NCBI GenBank assembly: GCA_003222085.1
Contig: QHUK01000003.1
Location: 62,001 to 126,000 of the forward strand
Direction of reading: 5' to 3'
Origin: Gemmatimonadota bacterium
GTDB lineage: Bacteria; Gemmatimonadota; Gemmatimonadetes; Gemmatimonadales; GWC2-71-9
Length of the DNA: 64,000 nt
Below the pieces are notes generated by a model. That model did no database searches, had not been told where the DNA came from, and saw only the letters and a program-made list of their open reading frames with translations. The position numbers and the translations under genes are program-made. Shown in pieces: positions 9,031-17,600 of the stretch (its first letter is position 1; each line of letters opens with the position of its first letter).

Positions 9031-11066
9031 CCGCCGGCGACGCCCGCCCGCACGGTGGCGGGCGCCTGCCGCCGCTCGCGGCCGCTGCCGTGCTCGCGGC
9101 GCTCGGCCTCGTCCCGCTCGCGAAGCTGCTCGGCGGCGGCGCGTCCATCCCCTGGTGGTCCGCGGCCGTGCAGGACTGGCTCGTCACGGGCACCGCCATC
9201 GTCCTCGCTGCGCTCGGACTCGGGCGCGTCGTCGGCGAGCGCGTCGACCGCTCGATCGCCAGATCGATCACCGTCGTACTCGGGCCGTCACCGCGCGCGT
9301 TCCAAGCCTTCCTTGCGCTGCTGGTCCTCGCGCTCACCGGCAGCTTCGCCGTTTACTGCTTCGCACGAGCGCCCTTTTCACAGGACGAGATGGCGCAGCG
9401 CTTTCACGCCCACGTCCTCCTCGCAGGCCGCCTCTTCGCGGCGGGCGAGCCACACCCGGAGTTCTTTTCCATCACCGGGGTGCTGGATCGGGCCGGGCGC
9501 TGGTATTCGATGTATCCGATCGGTGGTCCCGCGCTGCTCGCGGTGGGTGCGGCGCTGCACGCCACCTGGCTCGTGAATCCGGTCCTGACCGCCTTCACGG
9601 CCTGCGCGCTGTACCGGTTCGCGGCGGCCGCCTTCGGCGAAGGGCCGGGGCGGGCGAGCGCGCTCCTCTTCGCGCTGTCTCCGTTCGTCCTCATCATGGG
9701 GGCGAGCGAGATGAACCACGTCGGCGCACTCGCGCTGGCGACGCTGGCGCTGGCAGCGCTCCCGACGTGGGCCACGGCGCCACGCGGGAGCGCCGTGCTG
9801 GGCGCCGCGGCCCTGATCGGCCTGGGGGTCGGCGGCATGGCGACGATTCGGCCGCTCGACGCGGCGGTAGTCGCCGTCGTGATCGGTGTGTTTCAGCTCT
9901 CGGTGCTGCGGCGCGAGCGGAGCCGCGCCCGCTCGCTGGTGGTGCAGTTCGCCGTGGGCGCGCTGCCGGTGGCCTGCCTCCTGTACGTCAACGCCCGGAC
10001 CACGGGTCGTCCCCTGCTCTTCGCCTACGATGCGCTGTACGGTCCCGGACAGCGCCTGGGCTTTCACGTGGATCCCTTCGGCGTGCCGTACACGCCCCTG
10101 CGAGCGCTGACCCTGACGTCGGCCAACCTGATGCGCCTCGACCGCTACCTGTTCGAGTGGCCGCTGCCGGGGCTCGTGCCGATCCTCGCCGCGCTGGTCG
10201 CCCTGCGACGTCCCACGCGCTGGGACCTGTTGCTCCTCGGCTTGATCGGCGCTACGGTCGGCGCGTACGGTCTGTACTGGGCGGCGGACAGCTTCTTCGC
10301 GGGGCCGCGGTTCCTCTATACGGCCGTCCCCGCGTTCATCATCTTCGGGGCCCGAGCACCGGGGCTGGTCGCCGAGTCGCTTCCGCAGGGAGTGCCACGG
10401 CGCGCGACGCTGCTCGTCGTCCCGCTGTGCCTGTGCTACGCCTGGCTCACTCCCACCGGCGTCTCGAGCGTGCAGATGCGGGCGTACTACTATCACGTGG
10501 GGCGGACCAAGTTGAAGACCGACATCGCGGTGCAGGTGGAAGCCGCACGCCTGAGTCGCGCGTTGGTCTTCGTGCATGAGCCGTGGCGCGCGCGCCTCGA
10601 GGCGCGGCTGCGCGCCTTCGGCCTGGCGCCGAGCGAAGCCGGTCGCCTCCTGTCCAGCGCCGACGCCTGCCAGATCCAAACCGCGCTCGATGCCGAAGAC
10701 ACGCGAGCCCCCGACGACACCGCGGTCCGACACGCCCGCCTGCTCGACGCCACCCGTACCGCCGCGGCGGTGCACCCGGTCGGCGGCTTGCAGGCGGATG
10801 AGGCGATTTCGCTCGCGGAGGGCGCCGTCCTGACGGACGCGTGCCGACGGGAGATCGCGGCGGACGAGGGTGGAACCACGCCGTACGCGCCGTTCCTGGC
10901 CCTGGCGCGCTTCGATCCCGACGGCGCCCTCGGCGGGTCCGTGGTGTTCGCTCGAGACTTGGGACCGCGCAATGAGGTCCTACGGGCGCGCTTCCCCGAC
11001 CGTACGTGGTACCGATACCGACCGCGGGCGAGCGAAGACGACACAGCGGCAATCGTTCCTTACTAG
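9015..11066 (+). CDS. Large multi-pass membrane protein, GT39/PMT-like
   Basis: 683 aa ORF (GTG start), repeated TM segments, FSQDEMAQRFHAHVLLAG early acidic loop typical of GT-C proteins; overlaps upstream GT gene. Confidence 0.6.
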   Translation: MAEPVTAGDARPHGGGRLPPLAAAAVLAALGLVPLAKLLGGGASIPWWSAAVQDWLVTGTAIVLAALGLGRVVGERVDRSIARSITVVLGPSPRAFQAFLALLVLALTGSFAVYCFARAPFSQDEMAQRFHAHVLLAGRLFAAGEPHPEFFSITGVLDRAGRWYSMYPIGGPALLAVGAALHATWLVNPVLTAFTACALYRFAAAAFGEGPGRASALLFALSPFVLIMGASEMNHVGALALATLALAALPTWATAPRGSAVLGAAALIGLGVGGMATIRPLDAAVVAVVIGVFQLSVLRRERSRARSLVVQFAVGALPVACLLYVNARTTGRPLLFAYDALYGPGQRLGFHVDPFGVPYTPLRALTLTSANLMRLDRYLFEWPLPGLVPILAALVALRRPTRWDLLLLGLIGATVGAYGLYWAADSFFAGPRFLYTAVPAFIIFGARAPGLVAESLPQGVPRRATLLVVPLCLCYAWLTPTGVSSVQMRAYYYHVGRTKLKTDIAVQVEAARLSRALVFVHEPWRARLEARLRAFGLAPSEAGRLLSSADACQIQTALDAEDTRAPDDTAVRHARLLDATRTAAAVHPVGGLQADEAISLAEGAVLTDACRREIAADEGGTTPYAPFLALARFDPDGALGGSVVFARDLGPRNEVLRARFPDRTWYRYRPRASEDDTAAIVPY

Positions 11067-11084
11067 ATCCCAACCCCTAGGGCC

Positions 11085-12635
11085 ATGGCGATGCCGATCG
11101 TGGAGAAGCCGTTGACTGCCGAAGCTGCGGCCCGCCGCGCGGGCGTCGCCGCGGGCCTCGTGGCGCTCGCGGGCGGCGCCCTCACGCTCAACCACATGCT
11201 GCCGGGGGTGTTCTACGACGACGGGCTGTACGTCGGCATCGCGTACGCGCTGAGCCACGGCCTCGGCTACGCGCATGCGCACCTGCCCGGCTACCCGGCG
11301 GCCGTTCACTTCCCCCCGCTCTATCCTCTCGTCCTCGCCCCCTTCGTCGGCCTGCTGCCGCTGTCGGCGGCCGTGTTCGCGGCCAAGGTGCTCAACATCG
11401 GGCTCGGCGCCGTCGCGGCGGGCCTCATTGCCTGGTACGCGACCCGCGTGGAGTTGCTTGGCCCCGGAGCGCCCGGCTGGCTGCCCGCGGCGATCGTGGC
11501 CGGGGCCGCCGTCGCCCTCCCGACGCTGACGAGCCTCTGCGTACTCTTTTCCGAGCCGCTCTTCAGCGTGCTCCTCGCCCTCGCGATTATTCTCGCGGAC
11601 CGACTGCCGTCCAGGTGGTCTCCCGAAACGGGAGCGACGCTGGCCGGTGTCGCCGCCGCGCTCGCCCTGCTCACGCGAACGATCGGGGTCGCCGCGGGAG
11701 TGGGGATCGTCCTCCACCTGCTGGTCATCCGCCGCGCCCCGTGGCAGCGCGCCGCGCTCGCCGGCGCTCCCGTGTTCGTCGCGGCGCTCGGCTGGGGACT
11801 GTGGGTGGCGCGTCATCGCGGGGGGATCGATCCCGGGATGGCCACGAACTACGGGAGCTACTTCGAGGTCCTGAAAGGGGCGGGCCTCGGTGTCTTCTGG
11901 CCCAGCCTGCGTGAGTTACCACGCCCGCTCGGCGACCTGACGCTCTCGTGGTTGCCGGCCGCCGCGCTGTACTACGCATTCGCCGTGGCCGCCCTTGCGA
12001 TCCTGGTGTACGGGCTGGCCTTGATGGTCCGGCGGTCGAGCGTCGGGCTCACGTTGCTCTGTTACCTCGCCATTCTCGCCGTGTGGCCCTTCCCGGTCGA
12101 CCGGTTCGTCTGGGCGGTACTTCCGTGGCTGGGTCTCGCCTGGTTCGCGGCCGTGCTGCGCCTCTGGCAGGCCTCGACCCTCCAGCGGGTCCGGGTGCCC
12201 GTCGCGCTCGTAGCAGGGGCGGTGGCCTTCGGGTACGTGCAGCTCGAAGCACGGGGGCTCGCGACCCGCTCCTGGCGCGCCGCGCCCGCGTACGTCTCGG
12301 CGAGCGCCGGCGAGATGCTCCCATGGTTCGCGACGCTCCCCGCGGACGCGGTGATCGCCGCCGACTTCGAGCCCCTCATCTGGCTCAACACCGGCCGGCT
12401 GAGCGTGCCGTTCTACATCTATGGCTACCGCGGGCGCGAGGTGACCGCGCCGACTCCGGCCGAGCAGCGCGCCTATCTGGAGCGCCAAGGCGCGAGCTAC
12501 GTGATGATTTCCGGCTACGTATCCCAGTCGGTCCCCGAGTTGAACGCGCTCGTCCGGAGCTATCCGGGCTGGTTGACGATGGTCAAGCAATGGAGTGGCG
12601 GCCGCACGGTGTTCCGGGTGAACCGTGGATTCTAG
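11085..12635 (+). CDS. Multi-pass membrane protein, GT-C glycosyltransferase-like
   Basis: 516 aa, many TM segments; YDDGLYVGIAYALSHGLGYAHAHLPG N-terminal loop. Confidence 0.6.
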   Translation: MAMPIVEKPLTAEAAARRAGVAAGLVALAGGALTLNHMLPGVFYDDGLYVGIAYALSHGLGYAHAHLPGYPAAVHFPPLYPLVLAPFVGLLPLSAAVFAAKVLNIGLGAVAAGLIAWYATRVELLGPGAPGWLPAAIVAGAAVALPTLTSLCVLFSEPLFSVLLALAIILADRLPSRWSPETGATLAGVAAALALLTRTIGVAAGVGIVLHLLVIRRAPWQRAALAGAPVFVAALGWGLWVARHRGGIDPGMATNYGSYFEVLKGAGLGVFWPSLRELPRPLGDLTLSWLPAAALYYAFAVAALAILVYGLALMVRRSSVGLTLLCYLAILAVWPFPVDRFVWAVLPWLGLAWFAAVLRLWQASTLQRVRVPVALVAGAVAFGYVQLEARGLATRSWRAAPAYVSASAGEMLPWFATLPADAVIAADFEPLIWLNTGRLSVPFYIYGYRGREVTAPTPAEQRAYLERQGASYVMISGYVSQSVPELNALVRSYPGWLTMVKQWSGGRTVFRVNRGF

Positions 12636-14127
12636 GCAGTCGGGTGTGCGCCTATACGGCGCCGTGGCCGTCGTCGCGGTGCTCGTGTATCTCGGCACGC
12701 TCTGGAATCAGTTCGCGCTGGATGACAACCAGATCGTCGCGTACAACGCGCTCGTGCGCCGCTTGAGCGGTGTCTGGCGAGCGTTCGCGTCTCCGTACTG
12801 GCCCCGCGAAATCGGGGGCGGCATGTATCGGCCGCTCGCGCTCGCTTCTTACGCCTTTGACTGGCAGCTTGGCGGGGCAGCCTGGTGGTTTCACGCGGTC
12901 AACGTCGCGTGGCACGCGGGAGCGAGCGTCGCGGTCGCGTGGCTCGCGCGGCGCTGGAGTGGTGACCTCGCGGCGCTCGCGGCCGGACTGGTGTTCGCGG
13001 TCCACCCGGTCCACGTCGAGGCCGTTGCCAACATCGTGGGACGCGCGGAGCTGATGGCCGCGCTCTTCGCGATCCTTTCTGTCTACGCGGCGCTGGCGCA
13101 CGATCGCCTGTGGTGGAGCGCGGCCGCGCTCGCCGCCGGCCTCCTGAGCAAGGAGAATGCGGTGGTCGCGCCCGCGCTCATCGCCTGGGGTTGGATGATG
13201 GAGATGGTGCCGCGGCCCTCGCGGCGGCGGATGGTCGCGTATGTGGCGACTTGGGCTGCGCTCGGCACCGTGTACGTCGTGGCGCGTTCGAGCGTGCTGG
13301 GCCACGAGCTGGTGGGCCGCGCCGCTCCGGTGTTCTTCGGCGCGTCTCCCGTTGCCGTCCGGCTGACGGCGGTGGCGGCGTTCGCCGACGTCGCGCGGCT
13401 GCTCGTATTTCCGCTGATGCTGCGCGCCGATTACTCGCCTGCCGAGCGCACCCTCGTCACTACTCCGCTCGACCCCCGCTTCGCGCTAGGGCTGCTGTGC
13501 GTCGCCGCGTGGGCCGCGCTCCTCTGGCTCGCCTGGCGACGCGGCCGCCGGCTCGAAGCGTTCGGGCTCGGCTGGATCGCGATCGCGTTCTTCCCGGTAT
13601 CGAACCTTGCCGTCCAAGTCGGAGTGCTTGTCGCGGAACGGGCGCTCTACCTGCCATCGGTCGGCCTCGCGTGGGCAGCGGGGGCGCTGCTCCGGGGCCT
13701 CGAGTCCCGCCGGCTCGCGTGGGTGCTGAGCCTGGTCGTCGTGGCCGGGGGCCTCCGGACCGCCGTGCGCGTCCCGGTATGGCGCGACCAACGGACCGTT
13801 GTGCTCAGCGAGGTGGCGGATTCCCCTCGATCGTTCGCCGGTCCGGCCCAGATGGTGGTCCTGGACCTCGTGGAGCATCAGCCGGCCCGGGCACTCGAAT
13901 CGTTTCGTAAGGCCACCGCGCTGACCGACCTCAAGCTGCGCTGGTTGTACGCGGCGGGGGCCGAGGCGGCGTTCGCCGCAGGGCAGGCGACCCTGGCCGA
14001 CTCGATCCTCGATAGTCTGGAGGCGGGGTGCCCCCGCTGCACGTCGTATTACCGGACGGCCGCCGCAATCGCAAGAACCCGCGGGTATCCGGCGGCCGCC
14101 GACTCGTTTCTCGCCCGCGCCAAATGA
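12625..14127 (+). CDS. TMTC/PMT-like membrane glycosyltransferase, copy 1
   Basis: FALDDNQIVAYNALV..MYRPLALASYAFDW..HAVNVAWHAG..AVHPVHVEAVANIVGRAELMAALF, reminiscent of TMTC-type proteins. Confidence 0.65.
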   Translation: MDSRQSGVRLYGAVAVVAVLVYLGTLWNQFALDDNQIVAYNALVRRLSGVWRAFASPYWPREIGGGMYRPLALASYAFDWQLGGAAWWFHAVNVAWHAGASVAVAWLARRWSGDLAALAAGLVFAVHPVHVEAVANIVGRAELMAALFAILSVYAALAHDRLWWSAAALAAGLLSKENAVVAPALIAWGWMMEMVPRPSRRRMVAYVATWAALGTVYVVARSSVLGHELVGRAAPVFFGASPVAVRLTAVAAFADVARLLVFPLMLRADYSPAERTLVTTPLDPRFALGLLCVAAWAALLWLAWRRGRRLEAFGLGWIAIAFFPVSNLAVQVGVLVAERALYLPSVGLAWAAGALLRGLESRRLAWVLSLVVVAGGLRTAVRVPVWRDQRTVVLSEVADSPRSFAGPAQMVVLDLVEHQPARALESFRKATALTDLKLRWLYAAGAEAAFAAGQATLADSILDSLEAGCPRCTSYYRTAAAIARTRGYPAAADSFLARAK

Positions 14128-15632
14128 CTCCCAAGCGGATGTTTCTGACGGTCGCGCTGTGCGCCGTGGTCGTCTACCTCGGCGCCCTCTGGAATCGGTT
14201 CGCCCTGGACGACGTCCCGATCATCGCGTTGAACCCGCTCGTCGTCCACCCGTCGGGGCTGTGGCGGGCGTTCGCCGCTCCGTACTGGACCCCGGACCTC
14301 GGCGGCCACATGTACCGGCCGCTGGTGATCGCGGGGTTCGCCCTCGATGCGCTCGTGGACGGGACCGCCTGGTTCCACGCCGTCAACGTCCTGTGGCACG
14401 CCGGGGCTGCGGTGGCCGTGGCGGCGCTCGCCCGGCGCTGGGTGGACACGGCGGGCGCGCTCGTCGCCGGGTTGTTGTTCGCGGTCCATCCGGTGCACGT
14501 GGAAGCGGTCGCGAACGTCGTCGGCCGCTCGGAGCTCATGGCGACGCTGTTCACCGTGCTCGCCGTGTACGCGGGCGTGGCCCGTCAGCATCCCGGCTGG
14601 AGCGCCGCGGCACTCGCCTTCGGCTTGCTCTCCAAGGAAAACGCCGCCGTCGCACCCGCCCTGGTGGTATGGGCGTGGATGATCGGCCTCGACAGGCCCG
14701 ATCGGCGCCGCATGATCTCGCTGCTCGTCGGCTGGGTGGTCGTCGGGGCGGCCTACGCCGCGGTGCGCACGCTGGTGCGGCAGCCGTTCGGCGGGTACGC
14801 GAGCGTCGCGCCGATGTTCATCGGCCAATCTCCGCTCACGGTGCGCCTCACGGCGGTCGCCGCGCTGGCGGATGTCGTGCGCCTGCTCGTCTTCCCGCTC
14901 ACGCTGCGCGTGGACTATTCCCCGAACGAGCGCACCGCGGTGACGTCGCCCCTCGACTTCCGGTTCGCCCTCGGGCTGCTCTGGGCCCTGACGTGGGCCG
15001 CGCTGCTGCTCCTCGCGTGGAGGCGCGGGCGCAAGCTCGAGGCGTTCGGGCTCGGCTGGATCGGGGTGGCTTTCCTGCCGGTGGCCAACCTCCTCTATCC
15101 CGCGGGATTCTACGTGGCTGAGCGGACGCTCTACCTGCCGTCGGTCGGGCTGGTGCTGGCGGCGTCGGCCGCCCTCTCCCGCTTGCCGTCGGAGCGGCTG
15201 CGACTCGTGGCGGCCGTGCTCTGTCTCCTCGGGGGTGTGCGCACCGCCCTGCGAGTCCCAACGTGGCGCGACGATAACGCCGTCACGCAAAGCATCCTCG
15301 AAGACTCGCCGGACTCCTACGGGGGTCCGGTGCGCATGGCCGGGGTGTATCTCGACCGGCGCGAGCCCGCCAAAGCCCTGGCCGCGGTCCGCATCGCGGC
15401 CGGCATCATGCCCCGCGACCCGTGGGTCTACTCGATCGGGTCCGTGGCGGCGTTCGCCCTGGGCGACGCGCGAGCGGCCGATTCGCTCTTGGCCCGGCTC
15501 GAGCGCTTCTGCTCCGGCCCCTGCGCGGCCGGCTACTATCGCTATGAGGCGACGATGGCGCGGGCTCACGGCTACCCGAGGCCGGCCGATTCTCTGTTGG
15601 CCCGCGCGGGCCGCCTGGGGCTCCCGCAGTGA
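14124..15632 (+). CDS. TMTC/PMT-like membrane glycosyltransferase, copy 2 (tandem paralogue)
   Basis: FALDDVPIIALNPLV..MYRPLVIAGFALDA..HAVNVLWHAG..AVHPVHVEAVANVVGRSELMATLF; ATGA overlap with copy 1. Confidence 0.65.
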   Translation: MTPKRMFLTVALCAVVVYLGALWNRFALDDVPIIALNPLVVHPSGLWRAFAAPYWTPDLGGHMYRPLVIAGFALDALVDGTAWFHAVNVLWHAGAAVAVAALARRWVDTAGALVAGLLFAVHPVHVEAVANVVGRSELMATLFTVLAVYAGVARQHPGWSAAALAFGLLSKENAAVAPALVVWAWMIGLDRPDRRRMISLLVGWVVVGAAYAAVRTLVRQPFGGYASVAPMFIGQSPLTVRLTAVAALADVVRLLVFPLTLRVDYSPNERTAVTSPLDFRFALGLLWALTWAALLLLAWRRGRKLEAFGLGWIGVAFLPVANLLYPAGFYVAERTLYLPSVGLVLAASAALSRLPSERLRLVAAVLCLLGGVRTALRVPTWRDDNAVTQSILEDSPDSYGGPVRMAGVYLDRREPAKALAAVRIAAGIMPRDPWVYSIGSVAAFALGDARAADSLLARLERFCSGPCAAGYYRYEATMARAHGYPRPADSLLARAGRLGLPQ

Positions 15633-15796
15633 GCGCGCTTGCGAGAGGGCGCCGGGGGTGCGTCGGTGGTCGTTGCGGTCGGCGAGGCGCCTTGCAAAAC
15701 ACCGGACTAAGCTCCAGACACCGGAGCGACGGTTGGACCTCCTCCACCTCCTCAACGCCTTACCACACAACGCCTTACAGTGCCTTACGCGACCCA

Positions 15797-15812
15797 GGGC
15801 ACGCGCTTTGCT
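15797..15812 (+). promoter_or_regulatory. Sigma-54 promoter upstream of pilA
   Basis: GGGCAC-GCGCT-TTGCT, close to TGGCAC-N5-TTGCW; 73 bp before the pilA ATG; sigma-54 PilSR pair upstream. Confidence 0.75.
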
Positions 15813-15885
15813 TATCCCGCTTGCGGGACATTCCCGCTTAATGCCGTACGATTTCTGAGATGGACTTCAACGGGGGTACAGTCAG

Positions 15886-16296
15886 ATGAACCGCAAGGGT
15901 TTTACACTCATTGAGCTGCTGATCGTGGTGGTGATCATCGGCATCTTGGCCGCCATCGCGATCCCGAAGTTCGCCAACACCAAGGCGAAGGCGTACGTCG
16001 CCTCGATGAAGTCGGACCTTCGGAACCTGGTGACCGCCGAAGAGGCGTACTTCGCCGACTCGGTCAAGTACAGTGCCACGATCGCGTGCACCACGCCGCC
16101 GACCGCGGGCGCTGTCAACTTCTGCGTGACGACCGGCAACAACCTCGGGACCGTCGGCCTCGCGGCCGGTAACGGCGGTTGGAGCGTCACGATCACGAAC
16201 AACAACCTGCAGACGCCGTTGGTGACGTGCGCCATCTTCGTGAACACGGCGGCGCTCACTCCGGCGACCACGGAAGGCGCGCCCGCCTGTAACTAA
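15886..16296 (+). CDS. pilA: Major type IV pilin
   Basis: MNRKGFTLIELLIVVVIIGILAAIAIPKF prepilin signal; paired Cys at C-terminal part. Confidence 0.95.
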   Translation: MNRKGFTLIELLIVVVIIGILAAIAIPKFANTKAKAYVASMKSDLRNLVTAEEAYFADSVKYSATIACTTPPTAGAVNFCVTTGNNLGTVGLAAGNGGWSVTITNNNLQTPLVTCAIFVNTAALTPATTEGAPACN

Positions 16297-16323
16297 GCGG
16301 CGACCTTGCGGTGGCATTCGACG

Positions 16324-16355
16324 AGCGGCGGGGACTTCCCCGCCGCTTCGTTTTT
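16324..16355 (+). terminator. Rho-independent terminator after pilA
   Basis: AGCGGCGGGG-ACTT-CCCCGCCGCT (10-bp stem) followed by TCGTTTTT. Confidence 0.85.
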
Positions 16356-16372
16356 ATGCCTATTCCAGCGCC

Positions 16373-17500
16373 ATGCCGGCCAAGCCCGCGCTCCGGACCG
16401 AGCTGCTGTTCTATCTATCGTTCCTCGCCGCCGCCGCCCTGCTGGTAGGCGTGGCGACCATGCTGCTCGCCACCAGTTTCGCCCCGGAGCGGACGTTCCT
16501 GCTGGTCATGCTCCTGGTCGCCCTGGAAGTCGCCGTGTTTATCGTGTTCGGGCGCCATCTGGTGAACCGGCTGGTCCTGTGGCCCCTGGAGCGCGTGGTC
16601 GCGACGGCGGACGCCGTGGCGGACGGCGATCTGGGGCGCCGCGCGCCGGACGAGGAGACGCGCGACTTCGCTACCCTCGCCGAGCGCCTGAACCGCATGA
16701 CCGATCACCTGCTCGACGCGCAGGGGCAGCTGGTGCGCTCCGAGAAGCTCGCCAGCATCGGACGGCTGGCGGCCGGGATCGCCCACGAGGTGGGGAATCC
16801 GCTGGGGGCCGTCGGGACCTACATCGAAGTGCTGCGCCGCCGCGGCGCCGACCCCGAGGTGGTGGCCGGCGTGACCCGCGAGCTCGAGCGCATCGATCGC
16901 ATCGTGCGCGGGCTGCTCGACTACGCGCGACCCCAGGAAGAGGACCTCGCGCCACTCGATGCCGTCGCCGTGGCGCGGAGCGCCTACGGGTTGCTCGAGG
17001 CGCAAGGAGCCCTGAAGGCCGTGCGTGCGAGCCTCGAGGTCGCCCCCGACGTGCCCCGCATGCTCGGGCGGGTCCATCTCCTGGAGCAAGCGATCGTCAA
17101 CCTGGTGCTGAACGCGGTAGACGCCGCGCCCGGGGGGCTCGTGATCGTCGCCGCGCAGCCGTGGGCGTACGAGCCGCGACCGGCCGTGCCCCGGCGGGCC
17201 GGCGACCCGCCCGACACAACCTTCCCGCGCCGCCCCGAGCGGCGGCCGGCGCGGACCGACTTCGGGGCGGGTCAACCGGGGACGCTACTGTATGTAGCGG
17301 ATTCGGGACCGGGCGTGCCACCCGACGACCGCGAGAAGATCTTCGAACCGTTCTACACCACCAAGGAGCCGGGCCGGGGAACGGGACTCGGCCTCGCCAT
17401 CGTCGCCCGCGCCGTGCACGACATGGGGGGGGTGGTGTGGGTGGACACGGCGCGGGAGGGAGGGGCGGCGTTTAAGATGTTCTTCCCGGAGGCGGAATGA
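16373..17500 (+). CDS. HAMP-containing sensor histidine kinase
   Basis: TM segments, HAMP, GIAHEVGNPLGAVGTYIEVL H-box, DSGPGVP, GTGLGLAIV. Confidence 0.88.
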   Translation: MPAKPALRTELLFYLSFLAAAALLVGVATMLLATSFAPERTFLLVMLLVALEVAVFIVFGRHLVNRLVLWPLERVVATADAVADGDLGRRAPDEETRDFATLAERLNRMTDHLLDAQGQLVRSEKLASIGRLAAGIAHEVGNPLGAVGTYIEVLRRRGADPEVVAGVTRELERIDRIVRGLLDYARPQEEDLAPLDAVAVARSAYGLLEAQGALKAVRASLEVAPDVPRMLGRVHLLEQAIVNLVLNAVDAAPGGLVIVAAQPWAYEPRPAVPRRAGDPPDTTFPRRPERRPARTDFGAGQPGTLLYVADSGPGVPPDDREKIFEPFYTTKEPGRGTGLGLAIVARAVHDMGGVVWVDTAREGGAAFKMFFPEAE

Positions 17501-17506
17501 ACCGAA

Positions 17507-17600
17507 GCGGAACGCGGAACGCGGAATTCGGAACGCGGAACAGGCGAACCGACGTCTCTCCTGATGTTCCGCGTTCCACGTTCCAACTTCCGCGTTGCCC
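17507..17600. repeat. GCGGAAC heptad array with inverted GTTCCNN array (potential long hairpin)
   Basis: 5 heptads gcggaac/gcggaac/gcggaat/tcggaac/gcggaac, a short loop, then gttccgc/gttccac/gttccaa/cttccgc/gttgccc ending exactly at the next ATG. Confidence 0.9.
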
